This document shows positions 6,060 through 7,138 of a stretch of 7,138 nt of DNA, one piece after another. The notes under the pieces were generated by a model. It was not told the DNA's origin. It was given only the letters and a program-made list of their open reading frames with translations, and did no database searches. The stretch's first letter is position 1. Every line of letters begins with the position of its first letter. The position numbers and the translations under genes were made by a program. The stretch comes from Actinomycetes bacterium (lineage in GTDB: Bacteria > Actinomycetota > Actinomycetes > Propionibacteriales > Propionibacteriaceae): assembly GCA_023437345.1 (NCBI GenBank), contig JAEZGC010000131.1:1-7138 (forward strand), given 5' to 3'.

Positions 6060-7138
6060 ATGCTGGATCCGACCCCGCCGTTCGCTGCTGCCCCGGCGAA
6101 CCAGGTCACCCAGCACGCCACGGCGCTGATCGCCCAGGCCCAGATCCTGGCCGACCAGCTGCTCGCCGAGGCGGCCACCGAGGTCGACCGGCTCCGCGAG
6201 GACGCCGCCCGGCTGCGCGCCGAGCGCGACGACCTTGAGAACGGCCTGACCGACCGGCAGCGCGAGATCGAACTCGCCCTGGCCGACGCGACCGCCCGGC
6301 TGGACGAGGCCCGCCAGGACTCGGTCACCCTGGTCAGCGACGCCAGCGCGCAGGCCGCGCTGATCGCCCAGACGTCCCAGCGCACCGCCGACCAGTTGAT
6401 GTCGCAGGCGCGGGCCGAGGCCGAGCGCCTCGTCACCGAGGCCACCGCCCGGGCCGGCGAGATCGTGTCGACGGCACAGGCCGCCGAGGCCGCCGCCGAG
6501 CAGCGCATCGAGCAGCGCCAGGCCGAGACCGAAGCGGCGATCACCGAGCGGTACCGCGTCCTCGACAGCGAGCACGCAGCCCGGCAGACCGGGCTCGACC
6601 TGGAGATCGGACGGCGGCGCGCCGACCTGGAGAGCGAACTCGCCGCGCTGCGCGAGGCGGTCGAGGCCGAGGTCGCCCAGGCCCGCGAGCAGGTCGCGGC
6701 CGAACGCCGGGCCTGGGACGAGGAACTGGACGCCGCGACCACCGCGGCCACCACCGAACGCGAGGCGCTGCTCGCCGCGGCCCAGGCCACCAGCGAGGAG
6801 CAGCTCGCCGCCGCCGCCGCCCACACCGCCTGGACCGAGCAGGCGATGGCCGAACTGCGCGCCGGTGCCGAGGCGGAGACCGTGCAGCTGGTCCGCAGGG
6901 CCCACCAGGAGGCCGAGGCCCATCTGGCCGCCGTCCGTGAGCAGGCGGCCGGCCTGCTGGCCACCACCCAGGCGAAGGTGGAGGCGAGGTCTGCGGAGGC
7001 GTCCGCCCAGGCCGCCGACCTCGAGGCCCGCGCCCGCGCCATCCTTGCGGCCGCCGAGCGGGACGCGACCCGCACTCGCCAGGTCGCCGCCGACGAGGCG
7101 GAGCGGCTGCTGGCCCACGCCCACTCCGAGGCGAGGGC
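6060..7138 (+). CDS. Long coiled-coil protein, DivIVA/Scy-like scaffold, 5' part only
   Basis: The frame is open from ATG 6060 to the right edge, giving 359 visible residues with no stop. After a short disordered start (MLDPTPPFAAAPANQ) it is almost entirely helical: Ala, Glu, Arg and Gln dominate, with no proline beyond residue 13 or so. Stretches such as RTADQLMSQARAEAERLV and LEARARAILAAAERDA resemble the 'A-x-A-E-A-x-x-(I/L)' coiled coils of actinobacterial DivIVA/Wag31 and Streptomyces Scy, which organise polar growth and cell-wall assembly at the membrane. The DivIVA N-terminal membrane-binding motif is not visible, so a DivIVA domain is not claimed; it could equally be another filament-like or SMC-like protein. 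The start is the first ATG/GTG in a frame that opens after the TGA at 5964; only a TTG at 6024 precedes it. It is divergent from thrC. Exact role unknown. Confidence 0.85.
   Translation, partial: MLDPTPPFAAAPANQVTQHATALIAQAQILADQLLAEAATEVDRLREDAARLRAERDDLENGLTDRQREIELALADATARLDEARQDSVTLVSDASAQAALIAQTSQRTADQLMSQARAEAERLVTEATARAGEIVSTAQAAEAAAEQRIEQRQAETEAAITERYRVLDSEHAARQTGLDLEIGRRRADLESELAALREAVEAEVAQAREQVAAERRAWDEELDAATTAATTEREALLAAAQATSEEQLAAAAAHTAWTEQAMAELRAGAEAETVQLVRRAHQEAEAHLAAVREQAAGLLATTQAKVEARSAEASAQAADLEARARAILAAAERDATRTRQVAADEAERLLAHAHSEAR

Noticed and set aside
5973..7124. 383-codon minus-strand frame opposite the coiled-coil gene (and a 535-codon Ser/Arg/Ala frame at 5468-7075)
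   Set aside because: Their compositions (Gly/Leu- and Ser/Arg/Ala-rich) are reverse-complement images of the Ala/Glu/Arg coiled coil; the plus frame has the coherent heptad-like pattern and a sensible start.

Overview
The window is very GC-rich DNA with strongly GC-biased third codon positions, so long spurious open frames occur in every direction. The gene set (a Corynebacterium-type long threonine synthase, a Dcp-type M3 peptidase, a secreted protein with a Thr/Pro linker and a polar-growth-like coiled-coil protein), together with several apparently leaderless starts, points to an actinomycete. A propionibacterial relative is plausible, but I cannot fix the family from sequence alone.

Layout, left to right. 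Positions 2-496 (+) are the 3' end of a secreted or lipid-anchored protein of unknown function. It runs tail-to-tail, with a 3-nt gap, into a two-gene minus-strand unit: an unusual three-helix membrane/GNAT-like fusion (974-1588) followed by a DUF2231-type four-helix membrane protein (500-934). A short hairpin touches the start codon of the second gene. Divergent from that unit, across 118 nt, are a small four-helix membrane protein (1707-2099, +) and then peptidyl-dipeptidase dcp (2138-4201, +), 38 nt further on. Next comes thrC on the minus strand (4224-5891), convergent with dcp. Across 168 nt, and divergent from thrC, is the start of a long alanine/glutamate/arginine-rich coiled-coil protein (6060 to the window edge, +) that resembles DivIVA/Scy-type scaffold proteins but lacks a visible DivIVA N-terminal motif.

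The genes look like ordinary chromosomal housekeeping and accessory genes: threonine synthesis, peptide turnover, cell-pole or cell-wall scaffolding and small membrane proteins. No functional pathway obviously links them. I see no tRNA, rRNA, insertion sequence, CRISPR array or phage gene.

The most unusual structure lies between dcp and thrC. Four copies of a roughly 29-nt motif (GGGGGC, 11 variable bases, TTATGGGGCCGG) sit in two direct and two inverted orientations with exactly mirrored spacing (52-nt period, centre at 4289). This looks like a REP/BIME-like palindromic intergenic repeat. The thrC frame runs through it, giving a roughly 75-residue low-complexity tail not expected in ThrC, and its TAA stop lies inside one repeat copy. 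A second theme is start-site architecture: three genes have a TANNNT hexamer ending exactly six bases before ATG, which fits leaderless transcription.
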